Shown: positions 15,905 to 25,861 of the stretch, one piece after another
Layout of the letters: the number at the start of each line of letters is the position of its first letter
How positions within the stretch are numbered: position 1 is the stretch's first letter
DNA from: Streptomyces physcomitrii
Lineage (GTDB): Bacteria > Actinomycetota > Actinomycetes > Streptomycetales > Streptomycetaceae
Length of the DNA: 64,000 nt
Assembly (NCBI RefSeq): GCF_012273655.1
Contig: NZ_JAAWWP010000017.1
Span: 1-64,000, forward strand
Reading direction: 5' to 3'
Program-made: the position numbers and the translations under genes
The notes under the pieces: generated by a model
What the model saw: the letters and a program-made list of their open reading frames with translations, nothing else
Databases searched by the model: none
What the model was told of the DNA's origin: nothing

Positions 15905-16345
15905 TTGTACGAACTCACCGGACTCCCCACGTGGCGTGTCGAGCTGCCGCACACCGCGGCGGCCGTGCCCGTCGCGCGCTCCCTGGTGCGTACGGCGCTG
16001 GCGGAGCTCGAACACGGCGCGGACTGCGACACCGCGGAACTCCTGACGGCCGAGCTGGTCGCCAACGCCGTGGAGCACAGCTCGGGGGACGCCCCCATCG
16101 AACTCGTGGTGGAGGTCCTGCCGACCGGCTGCCAGGTCGAGGTGCACGACCGCAACCCGGAGCCGCCGGGTGACATGTCCTTCCCCGGACCGGCCGAGGA
16201 GCCCGACCCGTGGCTGGAGCACGGCCGGGGCCTGCTCCTGATCCGCACGCTGAGCCTGTCCTGCGGCCACCGCCCCACCGACTCGGGCAAGGCCGTGTGG
16301 TTCACGCTGCCCGCGATCCCCCAGCAGCGGCACCCGACCGCCTGA
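15905..16345 (+). CDS. HATPase-domain anti-sigma-factor-like kinase
   Basis: A 146-residue single-domain ATP-binding protein of the RsbW/SpoIIAB-like HATPase_c_2 group. ELVANAVEHS (about 50-59) is the N-box, EVHDRNPEPP the G1-type box and HGRGLLLIRTLS the G2 box. The start is doubtful: TTG at 15905 has GAGG three bases upstream. A better ribosome site, GGAGG before the ATG at 15877, sits in another frame. Such kinases hold sigma factors or phosphorylate anti-anti-sigma factors. It is divergent from the hydrolase gene and convergent with the carbamoyltransferase gene, so no partner is adjacent. Confidence 0.82.
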   Translation: MYELTGLPTWRVELPHTAAAVPVARSLVRTALAELEHGADCDTAELLTAELVANAVEHSSGDAPIELVVEVLPTGCQVEVHDRNPEPPGDMSFPGPAEEPDPWLEHGRGLLLIRTLSLSCGHRPTDSGKAVWFTLPAIPQQRHPTA

Positions 16346-16372
16346 GCGGGAGCCGCCCCCGTACGGCCGCCG

Positions 16373-17386
16373 TCACCTGCCGCCGAGGGTGGCGACCAGG
16401 ACCGCCTTGATGGTGTGCATCCGGTTCTCCGCCTCGTCGAAGACGACCGAGTGCGCGGACTCGAAGACCTCGTCGGTGACCTCCAGCGAGCTGAGGCCGT
16501 GGCGCTCGTGGATCTCCCGCCCGATCTTCGTACCGAGGTCGTGGAAGGCGGGCAGGCAGTGCAGGAACTTCACCGCCGGTTTCCCGGTGGCGCGCAGGAC
16601 GTCCATGGTCACGGCGTAGGGCCGCAGCGCCAGGATGCGCTCGTCCCAGACCTCTTTCGGCTCCCCCATCGAGACCCAGACGTCGGTGGCGACGAAGTCG
16701 GCGCCCCGGACGCCCTCGGCGACCTCCTCGGTGAGGGTGAGCCGGGCGCCGCTCTGCTCGGCCAGGAGGCGGGCCCGGGCGATCACGGGCTCGGCGGGCC
16801 AGTAGGCCTCGGGCGCCACGATGCGGACGTCCATGCCGAGCAGGGCGCCGGTGATCAGGTAGGAGTTGCCCATGTTGAAGCGGGCGTCGCCGAGGTAGGC
16901 GAAGGCCAGCTCCGCCAGGGGGCGGTCGGCGTGCTCGGTCATGGTGAGGATGTCGGCCAGCATCTGGGTGGGGTGCCAGTCGTCGGTCAGTCCGTTGTAG
17001 ACCGGGACGCCCGCGTGCGCGGCGAACTCCTCGACCTTCTCCTGGCTGTCCCCGCGGTACTCGATGGCGTCGAACATCCGGCCGAGCACCCGCGCGGTGT
17101 CCTTCACCGACTCCTTGTGGCCCATCTGCGAGCCCGCCGGGTCGAGGTAGGTGGTGGTGGCGCCCTGGTCGGCCGCGGCGACCTCGAAGGCGCAGCGGGT
17201 CCGGGTGGAGGTCTTCTCGAAGATGAGCGCGATGTTCCTGCCCACCAGGCGCCGGGCCTCGCCGCCCGCCCGCTTGGCCGCCTTCAGCTCGGCGGCGAGC
17301 GCGATCAGGGAGCGGAACTCCTCGGCGTCGAAGTCGAGTTCCTTGAGGAAGTGGCGGCCGGCGAGGCCGGGCGGGACAGTCGCCAT
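16373..17386 (-). CDS. argF: Ornithine carbamoyltransferase
   Basis: 337 residues, full length. STRTR (about 58-62) binds carbamoyl phosphate, WHPTQMLAD contains the HPTQ motif, and HCLPAF holds the catalytic Cys. Together these separate it from aspartate carbamoyltransferase. It makes citrulline from ornithine and carbamoyl phosphate, or runs in reverse in arginine catabolism. It sits 159 bp downstream of an arginine deiminase gene on the same strand, so it may be the catabolic arcB rather than biosynthetic argF. No carbamate kinase gene lies beside them. ATG at 17386 with AGGAG upstream. Two ARG-box-like sequences precede it. Confidence 0.93.
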   Translation of the reverse strand: MATVPPGLAGRHFLKELDFDAEEFRSLIALAAELKAAKRAGGEARRLVGRNIALIFEKTSTRTRCAFEVAAADQGATTTYLDPAGSQMGHKESVKDTARVLGRMFDAIEYRGDSQEKVEEFAAHAGVPVYNGLTDDWHPTQMLADILTMTEHADRPLAELAFAYLGDARFNMGNSYLITGALLGMDVRIVAPEAYWPAEPVIARARLLAEQSGARLTLTEEVAEGVRGADFVATDVWVSMGEPKEVWDERILALRPYAVTMDVLRATGKPAVKFLHCLPAFHDLGTKIGREIHERHGLSSLEVTDEVFESAHSVVFDEAENRMHTIKAVLVATLGGR

Positions 17387-17421
17387 CGGGGCGCTCCTGG
17401 GTCGCACAACAGACAAAGACA

Positions 17422-17458
17422 ATGGAATTCTATACGGCGAGCCACATTTCTATGCGAG
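17422..17458 (-). promoter_or_regulatory. Tandem ARG-box-like sites upstream of the carbamoyltransferase gene
   Basis: On the minus strand CGCATAGAAATG and CGTATAGAATTCCAT are spaced 20 bp apart, about two helical turns, 40-75 bases upstream of the ATG. The second contains the near-palindrome ATaGAATTCcAT. Paired weak palindromes of this size and spacing are what ArgR hexamers bind. The identification is by resemblance only. Confidence 0.45.
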
Positions 17459-17545
17459 AGGGGCGGGTGACCGTCCTCACTGTGGCGGGCCGGTCCCCCG
17501 GCACCCCGGTGGACCGGCCCGCCGGGGACCGGACGGCGGACGCGC

Positions 17546-18790
17546 TCAGGACACCGCGTCGCGCTCGACCGGGCAGCTCATGCAGCGCGGTCCGCCCCGG
17601 CCGCGGCCGAGTTCGCTGCCGGGGATCTCTATGACCTCGATGCCCTGCTTGCGCAGATGCGTGTTGGTGGTCGCGTTGCGCTCGTAGGCGACCACCACGC
17701 CCGGCTCCACGGCGAGGACGTTGCAGCCGTCGTCCCACTGCTCGCGCTCGGCGGCGTGCACGTCCTGGATCGCGGTGAGCACCCGGATCTCGTCGAGCCC
17801 GAGGGCCGCCGCGATCGCCCGGTGCATGTGCTCCGGCGGGTGGTCGGTGACCTTCAGCTCCTTGGCGTCCACCCCGGGCTCGATGCTGTACGAGCGCAGC
17901 ATCCCGAGCCCCGCGTACTGCGTGAACGTATCGGCGTCGACCATGGTCATCACCGTGTCCAGGTGCATGAAGGCACGGCGCTTGGGCATGTCCAGGGCCA
18001 CGATGGTGCGGGCCGAACCGGCCGCGAAGAGCTTGTGCGCGAGCATCTCCACGGCCTGCGGGGTGGTGCGCTCGCTCATGCCGATCAGCACCGCGCCGTT
18101 GCCGATGACCAGGACGTCGCCGCCCTCGATGGTCGACGGATAGTCCGCCTGCCCCTCGGACCAGGTGTGGAAGGGGCCCGCGCTCTCCGCGGCGAACAGC
18201 GGGTGGTGCCGGTAGATGGCCTCGAAGTGCACGGTCTCGCGCTGCCGGGCCGGCCACCGCATGGCGTTGATCGAGACGCCGTCGTAGACCCAGGCCGAAG
18301 TGTCGCGGGTGAAGAGGTGGTTGGGCAGCGGGCCGAGGAGGAAGTCGTCGAGCTCCATGGCGTGGAAGCGCACCGAGGTCGGCTCGGGATGCTGCTCCAG
18401 GAACTCCCGCTTCGTCATGCCGCCGATGAGCACCTCGGTCAGCTCCGCCGCGCTCATCGTCTCGAAGGCGGCGCGCAGATGGTCGGTGGCGAGCGGCCCG
18501 TACTCCTTCTCGTCGAAGACCCGGTCCAGCACGAGGGACCGGGCCTTGGACAGCGCCACCGTCTCGCGGAGCAGATCGCCGAAGAGGTGCACGGTCACCC
18601 CCCGGTCGCGCAGCACATCCGCGAAGCCGTCGTGCTCCTGCCGGGCACGGCGTACCCACAGGACGTCATCGAAGAGCAGCGCGTCCTTGTTGCTGGGCGT
18701 GAGGCGTTTCAGCTCCAGGTCCGGCCGGTGGAGGATGACGCGGCGCAGGCGTCCGGTCTCGGAGTCGACGTGATATCCCATGGGGTCCAT
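17546..18790 (-). CDS. arcA: Arginine deiminase
   Basis: 414 residues. Arginine deiminase hydrolyses arginine to citrulline and ammonia in the cytosol. FTRDTSAWV, the EGGDVLVIG loop, [10 protein letters not shown] and the C-terminal [10 protein letters not shown] with the nucleophilic Cys are all present. These are the guanidinium-binding Asp and catalytic Glu/His/Cys elements of the family. The start at 18790 (MDPMGYH) has a GGGGAA upstream; the next Met, three codons on, has none. The ornithine carbamoyltransferase gene follows 159 bp downstream with its own putative sites. Together they could turn arginine into ornithine and carbamoyl phosphate, but no arcC kinase or arcD antiporter gene is adjacent. 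Confidence 0.94.
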   Translation of the reverse strand: MDPMGYHVDSETGRLRRVILHRPDLELKRLTPSNKDALLFDDVLWVRRARQEHDGFADVLRDRGVTVHLFGDLLRETVALSKARSLVLDRVFDEKEYGPLATDHLRAAFETMSAAELTEVLIGGMTKREFLEQHPEPTSVRFHAMELDDFLLGPLPNHLFTRDTSAWVYDGVSINAMRWPARQRETVHFEAIYRHHPLFAAESAGPFHTWSEGQADYPSTIEGGDVLVIGNGAVLIGMSERTTPQAVEMLAHKLFAAGSARTIVALDMPKRRAFMHLDTVMTMVDADTFTQYAGLGMLRSYSIEPGVDAKELKVTDHPPEHMHRAIAAALGLDEIRVLTAIQDVHAAEREQWDDGCNVLAVEPGVVVAYERNATTNTHLRKQGIEVIEIPGSELGRGRGGPRCMSCPVERDAVS

Positions 18791-18990
18791 ATTTCCCCGG
18801 CCGGGGGCCCGATGCGGGTCCTTCCACCGGAAAGTTGTGGGTCTGAGGCCGGTTTCCGTGATCACCGTGTACGAAGCGGGCCTCCGCACCGGAGGTCTTC
18901 CTGCGCGGGGGCGACGAAGCGTGACGGGACGGACGGGAGGGGTGAGCGGCCGGGCCCCCGCCGGAGCGGAGGGGCCCGGCGTGAGCCCTC

Positions 18991-19914
18991 TCAGCTCAGC
19001 TGCGACTGGACCTGGGCGGAGATGAGTTCGAGATGGTCCAGATCGTCCAGGTCGAGGATCTGGAGGTAGATGCGCTCGGACCCGGCCTCGGCGTACCGGC
19101 CGATCTTGTCGACCACTTCGGCCGGTGAGCCCGCGAGCCCGTTGGCCCTCAGCTCGTCGACCTGGCGGCCGATGGCCGCGGCCCGGCGGGCGACCTCGGC
19201 CTCGTCCTTGCCGACACAGGCGACCAGGGCGTTGGAGTACACCATCTCCCGCGGGGCCCGGCCCGCCTCCTGGACCGCCTCCCGCACCCGGCCGAACTGG
19301 CGGCGGGTGTCCTCCAGGGAGGCGAAGGGGATGTTGAACTCGTCGGCGTAGCGGGCCGCGAGCCGGGGGGTGCGCTTCGCCCCGTGGCCGCCCACCAGGA
19401 CCGGCACCTTCGCCTGCGCCGGTTTGGGGAGCGCGGGCGAGTCGCTGAGCTGGTAGTGGCTGCCCTGGTGGGTGAAGGTCTCGCCGAGCGGGGTGCTCCA
19501 CAGCCCGGTCACGATGGCCAGCTGCTCCTCCAGCCTGCCGAACTTCTCCTTCGGGAAGGGGATGCCGTACGCGGTGTGCTCCTCCTCGAACCACCCGGTG
19601 CCGAGGCCGAGTTCGACCCGTCCGCCGGACATCTGGTCGACCTGGGCGACCTGGATCGCCAGCACGCCGGGGAGCCGGAAGGTGCCCGCCGTCATCAGCG
19701 TGCCGAGGCGGATGCGGCTGGTCTCACGGGCGAGTCCGGCGAGGGTGATCCAGGCGTCGGTGGGGCCGGGGAGCCCGTCCGTACCCCCCATGCTCAGGAA
19801 ATGATCCGAGCGGAAGAAGGCGTCGAAGTGCAGGTCCTCGGTCGCCTTGGCGACCTTGAGCAGGGTGTCGTAGGTGGCGCCCTGCTGCGGTTCGGTGAAG
19901 ATGCGGAGATCCAT
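18991..19914 (-). CDS. LLM-class F420-dependent oxidoreductase
   Basis: A 307-residue luciferase-like monooxygenase-family protein starting [16 protein letters not shown]. It shows [28 protein letters not shown] and [22 protein letters not shown], typical of the F420-dependent TIGR03560-like branch. It differs from the LLM protein encoded at 11796 in nearly all of these motifs, so the two are not recent duplicates. ATG at 19914 follows GGATGGAGG. It lies upstream of arcA on the same strand with a 200-bp gap, so co-transcription is possible but not indicated. The substrate is unknown. Confidence 0.87.
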   Translation of the reverse strand: MDLRIFTEPQQGATYDTLLKVAKATEDLHFDAFFRSDHFLSMGGTDGLPGPTDAWITLAGLARETSRIRLGTLMTAGTFRLPGVLAIQVAQVDQMSGGRVELGLGTGWFEEEHTAYGIPFPKEKFGRLEEQLAIVTGLWSTPLGETFTHQGSHYQLSDSPALPKPAQAKVPVLVGGHGAKRTPRLAARYADEFNIPFASLEDTRRQFGRVREAVQEAGRAPREMVYSNALVACVGKDEAEVARRAAAIGRQVDELRANGLAGSPAEVVDKIGRYAEAGSERIYLQILDLDDLDHLELISAQVQSQLS

Positions 19915-20058
19915 GCCTCCATCCTGCACTCCGCCCCGCCGTCGATCCGCGCAGGCCGGGCCCGTGGTGCGGGGCGCGATCCGCACGGGCGGCCATACGG
20001 GCCGCCGTCCCGTCCCCCGCGGCGCGCGAGACCCATGTCCGCCCCGCCCGGCGGCGGT

Positions 20059-20691
20059 TCACCCGACCCACTCGGGGTCGGTCTGTATCTCCATCACGGC
20101 TCCCATCTCCACCACCGCGCGCCGGGTCACCCCGGGCCGGGCCCGTAAGGCGGGTCCATGGCTGCCGCCGAGGCCGCCCGCGCCGCCTCCGCCGGACCCG
20201 GCCTCCTCCTCGGCCGGGTCCGGGTCGCCCGCCGACTCCGTGAGCGCGTGCTCGCGGTCGGTGAGGCGGCGCAGCATCTCCAGGATCCGGTCCTGGCACT
20301 CGTCGGCGGCGTCGATGGCCTCCATGCACTGCCAGTAGATCCTGTCCTCCGCCGCCGTCGAGGCGATGCCGACCAGGGCGATGCCCACTTCTCCCAGCAG
20401 TGCGCCGAGGCCGGTGAGGGTCTCGCGCGCGTCCGGGATCTCGGACAGCTGCGCGGCGCGGATCCGGTCGACGCCGAACAACGGCGAGGTGAGCGCGCCG
20501 CAGCCGCGACCGCCGATCTCGCTCAACCCCAGTGCCTCGCCCCGTAATTCCGGGGGTCCGGCGACCGCCAGCCTGCTTCCGATGGCCTGGGCGAGCGACT
20601 GCGCCTGCCAGGCCTCCACCATCACGTCCGGCGCCTCATGACTGTCCGCCAGGGCACGCCTGCCTACTCCGATGAGCCGCACCGCATCCAT
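20059..20691 (-). CDS. DUF6099-family protein
   Basis: A 210-residue soluble protein starting MDAVRLIGVGRRALADS. EAWQAQSLAQAIGSRLAV, the GEALGLSEIGGRGCG segment and an Ala/Leu-rich helical second half look like the Streptomyces-restricted DUF6099 family, as far as I can recall it. The last 50 residues are acidic, then Gly-rich. No catalytic motif or membrane segment is visible and no function is known. Start at 20691 with a purine-rich GGGGAGACGGGG upstream. Its upstream region contains three DnaA-box-like nonamers. Confidence 0.75.
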   Translation of the reverse strand: MDAVRLIGVGRRALADSHEAPDVMVEAWQAQSLAQAIGSRLAVAGPPELRGEALGLSEIGGRGCGALTSPLFGVDRIRAAQLSEIPDARETLTGLGALLGEVGIALVGIASTAAEDRIYWQCMEAIDAADECQDRILEMLRRLTDREHALTESAGDPDPAEEEAGSGGGGAGGLGGSHGPALRARPGVTRRAVVEMGAVMEIQTDPEWVG

Positions 20692-20708
20692 GCGCTGCCC
20701 CGTCTCCC

Positions 20709-20829
20709 CTGTCCACACGCTTACTGTGCGTTTACCCGAACTCCCTTTGTCACTACCCAGCGTGAGGGCTCCAGCAACAAAAAGCCAGGGGTAGTCGGAA
20801 AACTGTGGACAGAAGTTACCTGTGGACAA
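20709..20829. promoter_or_regulatory. Cluster of three DnaA-box-like nonamers
   Basis: CTGTCCACA at 20709-20717 (plus), and on the minus strand CTGTCCACA (20812-20804) and TTGTCCACA (20829-20821). The last equals the DnaA-box consensus used by Streptomyces; the others differ at one base. The two right-hand boxes start 17 bp apart in the same orientation. They lie in the least GC-rich part of this gap, upstream of the DUF6099 gene and downstream of mazG. DnaA binding could regulate the neighbouring gene or titrate DnaA. Confidence 0.55.
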
Positions 20830-20908
20830 CTTTGCCACTCCGGAGAGTGACATTCGAAGGTGACGTAAAGTGACGAAACCCGGGCAACTGGGGGGCGTCC
20901 AGGGCTTG

Positions 20909-21295
20909 TTATCGCTGCGCCGCTCCCCCGTCGCCGTCGGCCGCCAGGCCGCTCCCGGGCACCGGGAAGCGCGCTTCATTGCGCGTGATCTTGGCGTCCA
21001 GGGCGGCCAGCGGGTCGATGCCGAGCACCTCGCAGAACTGCAGCAGATAGGCGAGGACGTCCGCCACCTCGTCGCGAACGCGGTGCGCGCCGCCGGGCTC
21101 GTCCAGTACGCGCAGCGACTCCTCGGGCGTCAGCCACTGGAAGATCTCCAGGAGTTCGGAGGCCTCGACGCTGAGCGCCGCCGCGAGATTCTTCGGGGTG
21201 TGGTATGGCTCCCAGTGGCGCGCGGCGGCGAAGTCGGCGAGGCGGCGGCGCAGGGCCGCGAGGTCGGGCGGGGGCGGGGTGTCGGCTGTGGTCAC
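20909..21295 (-). CDS. MazG-like nucleotide pyrophosphohydrolase (RS21-C6/dCTPase-like)
   Basis: 128 residues, all-alpha NTP pyrophosphohydrolase. FAAARHWEPYHTPKNLAAAL leads into EASELLEIFQWL, which has the metal-binding ExxE, and DEVADVLAYLLQFC has the ExxD. This order is that of the small RS21-C6/iMazG group, which hydrolyses dCTP and modified pyrimidine dNTPs to the monophosphate. It probably cleans the nucleotide pool. The GTG start overlaps the stop of the upstream AAA ATPase gene by 4 bases (GTGA), so translation is coupled and the two proteins may work together. Confidence 0.88.
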   Translation of the reverse strand: MTTADTPPPPDLAALRRRLADFAAARHWEPYHTPKNLAAALSVEASELLEIFQWLTPEESLRVLDEPGGAHRVRDEVADVLAYLLQFCEVLGIDPLAALDAKITRNEARFPVPGSGLAADGDGGAAQR

Positions 21296-22485
21296 CGCCC
21301 CAGGTCTACCACCCGCAGCGCACCGGGCCCCGCCCCGTCCGGCGGCTCCGGCAGCCAGTCGGTGCTGCCGACCGCCGCGAGCAGGCGGATGTGGCCGCGG
21401 GCGCAGGTCTGGGCCGCGAGCCGCCCCAGCTCGCCGAGTTGGCGCAGATCCAGGCCCCGGTCGAAGCCGTCGGCGAGCACGGTCAGCGCCTGGAAGGCCT
21501 CCGGCACCTCGGCCGCGGGATCGACTTCGAGCACCCCGGGCCCGGTGAGCAGGACCAAGGCCAGGGCGAGGAAGCGCAGTTCGCCGTCGCCGAGCCGCTC
21601 GACGGGGGTGCGGCCGCCGTCCCGGCGCTGGAGCACGGCCCGCACCCGTCCGCCGCCGAGCTCCTCGGCGAGCAGGTCGGCGGTGGTGCCCCGGCATCCG
21701 GCGCCCAGGGTGCGGACCAGGATGCCGTGCCGGATGGGGCACTCGTCGTGGGTGCGGCGCAGCACCTCGGCGAGGTTGGCGCAGTCGCCGAGCAGCCGGC
21801 CCTGGCCGGCGGGGGCAGGCCCGCGCATCCGGTCCGGCTGCGGGTCGCAGCCGAAGACCGAGCGCAGCGCCACCACCATCTGCTCGGCGGCGGCGAGGAC
21901 TTGGCGCTGCCCGGCGGTCTTGCCCGCGACGCGCAGCGGGAGCAGCGCGGTGCCGAGGAGGTCGTCGGGGAGCGGGGCGCGGGTGACCGGGGCGGTGCCC
22001 GCGGTGTGCCAGGCCGCCTGGACGGCGCGTTTGCCGGGGTCGCGCAGTGCGGTCTCCAGCAGGGTGAGCGGGCCCGCGGTGAGCCGCTCGCCGACGATGC
22101 GCAGCCCCGGTTCGGCCTGTACGGCCAGGTCGAGGCGGACCGGTCCGGCCGGTCCTTCGACCGTGCAGCCGATACGGAATCCGCGGCGGCCCTGGCTGTC
22201 GGCCCGGGCCGACTCCGGCACGCAGGAGACCGGGTCGGGGAAGACCTCGTCCAGCGCGTCCCCGGAGGCGAGCCGGGCCAGTGCCGCGTAGGCGCGCAGG
22301 GCGGTCGACTTGCCGCTGCCGCTGGGGCCGCTGAGGAAGGTGAGCGGACCGAGCGGGATCGTGGTCCTGCGGTGGCCCGCGAAGGCGGACAGGCGCAGTT
22401 CGGTGAGCGTAGGGCGGTCGGGCCGCGCGGCCGCGCCGGCCCGGCCGGAGGGCCCCGGGGCGGCGGCGGTCATGGTCAAGGTCAT
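21292..22485 (-). CDS. AAA-family ATPase (ABC-ATPase-like, SMC-type)
   Basis: 397 residues. LRLSAFAGHRR and LTFLSGPSGSGKST (Walker A, about 53-61) near the N-terminus, then a long middle, then RLGDGELRFLALALVLL in the signature position. The Walker B-like strand GVLEVDPAAEV is degenerate. This is the pattern of the AAA_21-type predicted ATPases related to RecF/SMC and of some defence-associated OLD-like proteins, but no nuclease domain is attached. Start at 22485 has a weak ribosome site; a second Met lies four codons on. It is coupled to mazG by a GTGA overlap. The function is unknown; a housekeeping role with MazG in nucleotide metabolism is as likely as a defence role. Confidence 0.78.
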   Translation of the reverse strand: MTLTMTAAAPGPSGRAGAAARPDRPTLTELRLSAFAGHRRTTIPLGPLTFLSGPSGSGKSTALRAYAALARLASGDALDEVFPDPVSCVPESARADSQGRRGFRIGCTVEGPAGPVRLDLAVQAEPGLRIVGERLTAGPLTLLETALRDPGKRAVQAAWHTAGTAPVTRAPLPDDLLGTALLPLRVAGKTAGQRQVLAAAEQMVVALRSVFGCDPQPDRMRGPAPAGQGRLLGDCANLAEVLRRTHDECPIRHGILVRTLGAGCRGTTADLLAEELGGGRVRAVLQRRDGGRTPVERLGDGELRFLALALVLLTGPGVLEVDPAAEVPEAFQALTVLADGFDRGLDLRQLGELGRLAAQTCARGHIRLLAAVGSTDWLPEPPDGAGPGALRVVDLGR

Positions 22486-22648
22486 ATTCCGGACGCTAAG
22501 CGCGCGCCCGCCAGGCGAACCGTTTTGCCCGGTACCGCTTCCCACGATCGTGCGACCGGGCCGGTGCCCTGTACGGTTTTCCGCCAGACGAACCACGTGT
22601 CCGGAAAGCGGCGGCGCGGCGTACGGATCCGGCCACACCCGGAGGCTG

Positions 22649-23044
22649 CTAGATGCCGGGTGCCGTGGCGTCCTCGATGAGTCCCTGGACCTCGGTGTCG
22701 GCCGGGGAGAGCAGGAAGACATTGCGATCGACGCGGTGCATCCCGCAGTTGAGGCCGAAGACGACTCCGCTGCTGAAGTCGAGGACCCGCTTGGCGACGG
22801 CGGTCTCGGCCCCGGTGAGGTCGAGGAGCACCGGGATCTGCGCCATCAGGGTCTCGGCGACCTCGCGGGCGTCGGCGAAGACGTTGATCCGCAGCACGAC
22901 GAACTTGCGGCGCAGTTCGGTGCCGGCGCCCGGGTCGGCCAGGGCCGGATGCCCGGGCCAGGAGGGCCAGTCCCCGCCGTTGCGCAGCGGAACCACCTGG
23001 GCGAGCCCTTCCCACTGTTCGTCGGTGACGTCGTGGCCGTTCAC
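22649..23044 (-). CDS. SepF-like cell-division protein
   Basis: 131 residues. VVLRINVFADAREVAETLM, IPVLLDLTGAETAVAKRVLDFSSGVVFGL and FLLSPADTEV follow the SepF core: a beta strand, a helix, VxLD, a helix in xRxxDFxxG, and the final strand. SepF polymerises and links FtsZ to the membrane. Streptomyces encode a main SepF in the dcw cluster plus smaller paralogues, and this one lies outside the dcw cluster. The usual N-terminal amphipathic membrane anchor is not evident. Start taken as GTG 23044 behind GGTGGAGAA; a TTG at 23089 in the same frame is possible. Confidence 0.78.
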   Translation of the reverse strand: MNGHDVTDEQWEGLAQVVPLRNGGDWPSWPGHPALADPGAGTELRRKFVVLRINVFADAREVAETLMAQIPVLLDLTGAETAVAKRVLDFSSGVVFGLNCGMHRVDRNVFLLSPADTEVQGLIEDATAPGI

Positions 23045-23324
23045 TTCTCCACCTCGCCCTGGCTCGTCCTGGTTTTCTGCACGGCGCAATTCTTACCCGT
23101 CTTCACCCGATCGGCCCAACTGCGACACGGGTGCGCCCCGTGTCGTATGCCACTCGCCCCGCGGTCGTATGCGCCGCGCCCCGACGGAAGGCGGCCCGCC
23201 CGGAGGTGAAGCCCGGCCGCAAGGCGCGGCGGGTCCGCCGTGCGCCGCCCGGAGACGGCCCATGGCGGAAGCCGGAGTCGCGCGGAGGTGAGGACCGCCG
23301 GAGTCTGGGAACACGTACCCGCAC

Positions 23325-25787
23325 ATGTCCGCGAGCGGAGAGGCGCGGCCCTTCATGAGCGCTGCTGAGACTGCCCAACCGAACGAGGCGGCCGGGACCC
23401 CGGCCGAGGAGAGCGCGTACCCGTCCGAGCACACCGACTATCTGTCCGAGGGCGAGATCTCGGTGCTCTCGCGGTACTGGCGCGCGGCGAACTACCTGGC
23501 CGTGGGGCAGATCTACCTGCTCGACAACCCGCTCCTCGGCGAGCCGCTGGCTCCGGAGCACATCAAGCCCCGGCTGCTCGGGCACTGGGGTACGACACCC
23601 GGGCTCACCCTCGTCTACGCGCATCTGAACCGGGTGATCAGCGCCCGCGGCCTGGACATGATCCATGTGACCGGGCCCGGCCACGGCGGCCCCGCGACGG
23701 TGGCCTGCTGCTGGCTGGACGGCAGCTACTCGCAGGTGTACCCGGATGTGAGCCGGGACGGCGCGGGGATGGCCCGGCTGTTCAAGCAGTTCTCCTTTCC
23801 CGGCGGGATCCCGAGCCATGTGGCGCCCGAGGTCCCCGGCTCGATCCACGAGGGCGGCGAACTGGGCTACTCGCTCGCGCACGCCTACGGTGCCGCCTTC
23901 GACAACCCCTCCCTGGTGGTCGCGGCGATCGTCGGGGACGGTGAGGCGGAGACCGGGCCGCTGGCCACCGGCTGGCACGGCAACAAGTTCCTCGACCCGG
24001 TGCACGACGGGGCGGTGCTGCCGATCCTGCACCTGAACGGCTACAAGATCGCCAACCCCGCGGTGCTCGCCCGGCTCCCGCGGGAGGAGCTCGACGCCCT
24101 GCTGCGCGGCTACGGGCACGAGCCGGTGTACGTGACCGGCGAGGACCCGGAGCGGGTGCACCACGCCCTGGCCGCCGCCTTCGACCACTGCCTGGACCGG
24201 ATCGCCGCGCTCCAGCGCGCGGCCCGCGAGGAGGGCTCGGAAGTGCGGCCCCGGTGGCCGATGATCGTGCTGCGTACGCCCAAGGGCTGGACCGGGCCGC
24301 GGGAGGTCGACGGGAAGCCGGTGGAGGGGACCTGGCGCGCGCACCAGGTGCCGCTGTCCGGGGTGCGCGACGATCCCGGACATCTGGCGCAACTGGAGGA
24401 GTGGATGCGCGGTTACCGGCCATCGGAGCTCTTCGACGAGCGGGGGCGGCCGTGGCCGGAACTGCTCGCCCAGGTACCGGACGGTGAGCGGCGGCTCGGC
24501 TCGAATCCGCATGCCAACGGCGGCCGGCTGCTGCGGAGCCTGCCCGCTCCGGACATCGCCCGGCACGCGGTGCCCGTGCCGAGCCCCGGCACCGGGCAGC
24601 ACGAGCCGACCCGGGTCCTCGGCGGCCTGCTGCGCGAGCTGATGCGGGACACCGCCGAGCGCCGCGACTTCCGGCTCTTCGGCCCGGACGAGACCGCCTC
24701 CAACCGGCTCCAGGAGGTCTACGAGGTCTCCGGCAAGGGCTGGCAGGAGGAGCTGCTCGGCACCGACGAGGACCTCAGCCGTCAGGGCCGGGTCCTGGAG
24801 ATGCTCTCCGAGCACAACTGCCAGGGCTGGCTGGAGGGTTACCTGCTCACCGGCAGGCACGGCCTCTTCTCCTCGTACGAGGCCTTCATCCACATCGTCA
24901 CCTCGATGGCGAACCAGCACGCGAAGTGGCTCAAGGTCTCCCGGGAGCTGCCGTGGCGGATGCCGGTGTCCTCGCTCAACTACCTGCTGACCTCGCATGT
25001 GTGGCGCCAGGACCACAACGGCTTCTCGCACCAGGACCCCGGCTTCGTGGACCACATGGTCAACAAGGATCCGGAGACGATCCGGGTCTATCTGCCGCCG
25101 GACGCGAACTCCCTGCTGGCGGTGGCCGCGCGCACCCTGGACTCGCGGGACCGGATCAACATCGTGGTCGCGGGCAAGCAGCCCTCCTTCGACTGGCTGG
25201 ACCTGGACGAGGCGGTCCACCACGTGGAGCGCGGTGTCAGCGTCTGGGACTGGGCGGGCACCGACACCGGCCGGACCCCCGACGTGGTCCTCGCGGCGGC
25301 GGGCGATGTGCCGACCACGGAGGTCATGGCGGCGGCGAAGCTGCTGCGCGAGGAGCTGCCGGGGCTCGCGGTGCGGGTGGTGAACGTGGTCGACCTGATG
25401 CGGCTGCTGCCCCCGGACCGGCATCCGCACGGGCTCAACGACCGTGGTTTCGACGCGGTGTTCACCACCGACAAGCCGGTGATCTTCGCGTACCACGGCT
25501 ATCCCTGGCTGATCCACCGGCTGACGTACCGGCGCCGGGGCCACGACAACTTCCATGTCCGCGGCTACAAGGAGGAGGGCACCACGACGACCCCCTTCGA
25601 CATGCTCGTCCTCAACGACATGGACCGCTACCGGCTCGCGATGGACGTCATCGACCGGGTCCCCGGACTCGCCCTGACGGCGATCTCGGTACGGCAGCGG
25701 CTCAAGGACAAGCGCGCCGACCACCGCGCGTATGTCGTACGGGAGGGACAGGACCTGCCGGAGATCAGGGAGTGGACCTGGTCGTGA
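23325..25787 (+). CDS. xfp: Xylulose-5-phosphate/fructose-6-phosphate phosphoketolase
   Basis: 820 residues, full length. Cleaves xylulose-5-P (and often fructose-6-P) with phosphate to acetyl-P and glyceraldehyde-3-P or erythrose-4-P, using thiamine diphosphate. Visible marks are GHWGTTPGL near the N-terminus, [18 protein letters not shown], the TPP/Mg segment [11 protein letters not shown] (about 208-218), [16 protein letters not shown] and [13 protein letters not shown]. It is cytosolic and gives carbon a shorter path to acetyl units. Two Met starts exist, 23325 and 23355; neither has a perfect ribosome site and the longer is given. No acetate kinase gene lies beside it. Confidence 0.95.
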   Translation: MSASGEARPFMSAAETAQPNEAAGTPAEESAYPSEHTDYLSEGEISVLSRYWRAANYLAVGQIYLLDNPLLGEPLAPEHIKPRLLGHWGTTPGLTLVYAHLNRVISARGLDMIHVTGPGHGGPATVACCWLDGSYSQVYPDVSRDGAGMARLFKQFSFPGGIPSHVAPEVPGSIHEGGELGYSLAHAYGAAFDNPSLVVAAIVGDGEAETGPLATGWHGNKFLDPVHDGAVLPILHLNGYKIANPAVLARLPREELDALLRGYGHEPVYVTGEDPERVHHALAAAFDHCLDRIAALQRAAREEGSEVRPRWPMIVLRTPKGWTGPREVDGKPVEGTWRAHQVPLSGVRDDPGHLAQLEEWMRGYRPSELFDERGRPWPELLAQVPDGERRLGSNPHANGGRLLRSLPAPDIARHAVPVPSPGTGQHEPTRVLGGLLRELMRDTAERRDFRLFGPDETASNRLQEVYEVSGKGWQEELLGTDEDLSRQGRVLEMLSEHNCQGWLEGYLLTGRHGLFSSYEAFIHIVTSMANQHAKWLKVSRELPWRMPVSSLNYLLTSHVWRQDHNGFSHQDPGFVDHMVNKDPETIRVYLPPDANSLLAVAARTLDSRDRINIVVAGKQPSFDWLDLDEAVHHVERGVSVWDWAGTDTGRTPDVVLAAAGDVPTTEVMAAAKLLREELPGLAVRVVNVVDLMRLLPPDRHPHGLNDRGFDAVFTTDKPVIFAYHGYPWLIHRLTYRRRGHDNFHVRGYKEEGTTTTPFDMLVLNDMDRYRLAMDVIDRVPGLALTAISVRQRLKDKRADHRAYVVREGQDLPEIREWTWS

Positions 25788-25861
25788 GATCCGGTCCGGC
25801 CCACCGGGCGGATCGGACCGCGGCGAACTAGCCGGACAACCCCAGCAAGGAGCAGCACACC

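Noticed and set aside
15715-16173. Overlapping frame with GGAGG before an ATG at 15877
   Set aside because: Despite the attractive ribosome site, the translation is Arg/Gly-rich without a domain, whereas the other frame encodes a complete HATPase with all boxes.
20709-20829. A chromosomal replication origin
   Set aside because: Only three DnaA boxes, and no dnaA, dnaN, rpmH or parAB nearby. Streptomyces oriC carries many more boxes next to dnaA.
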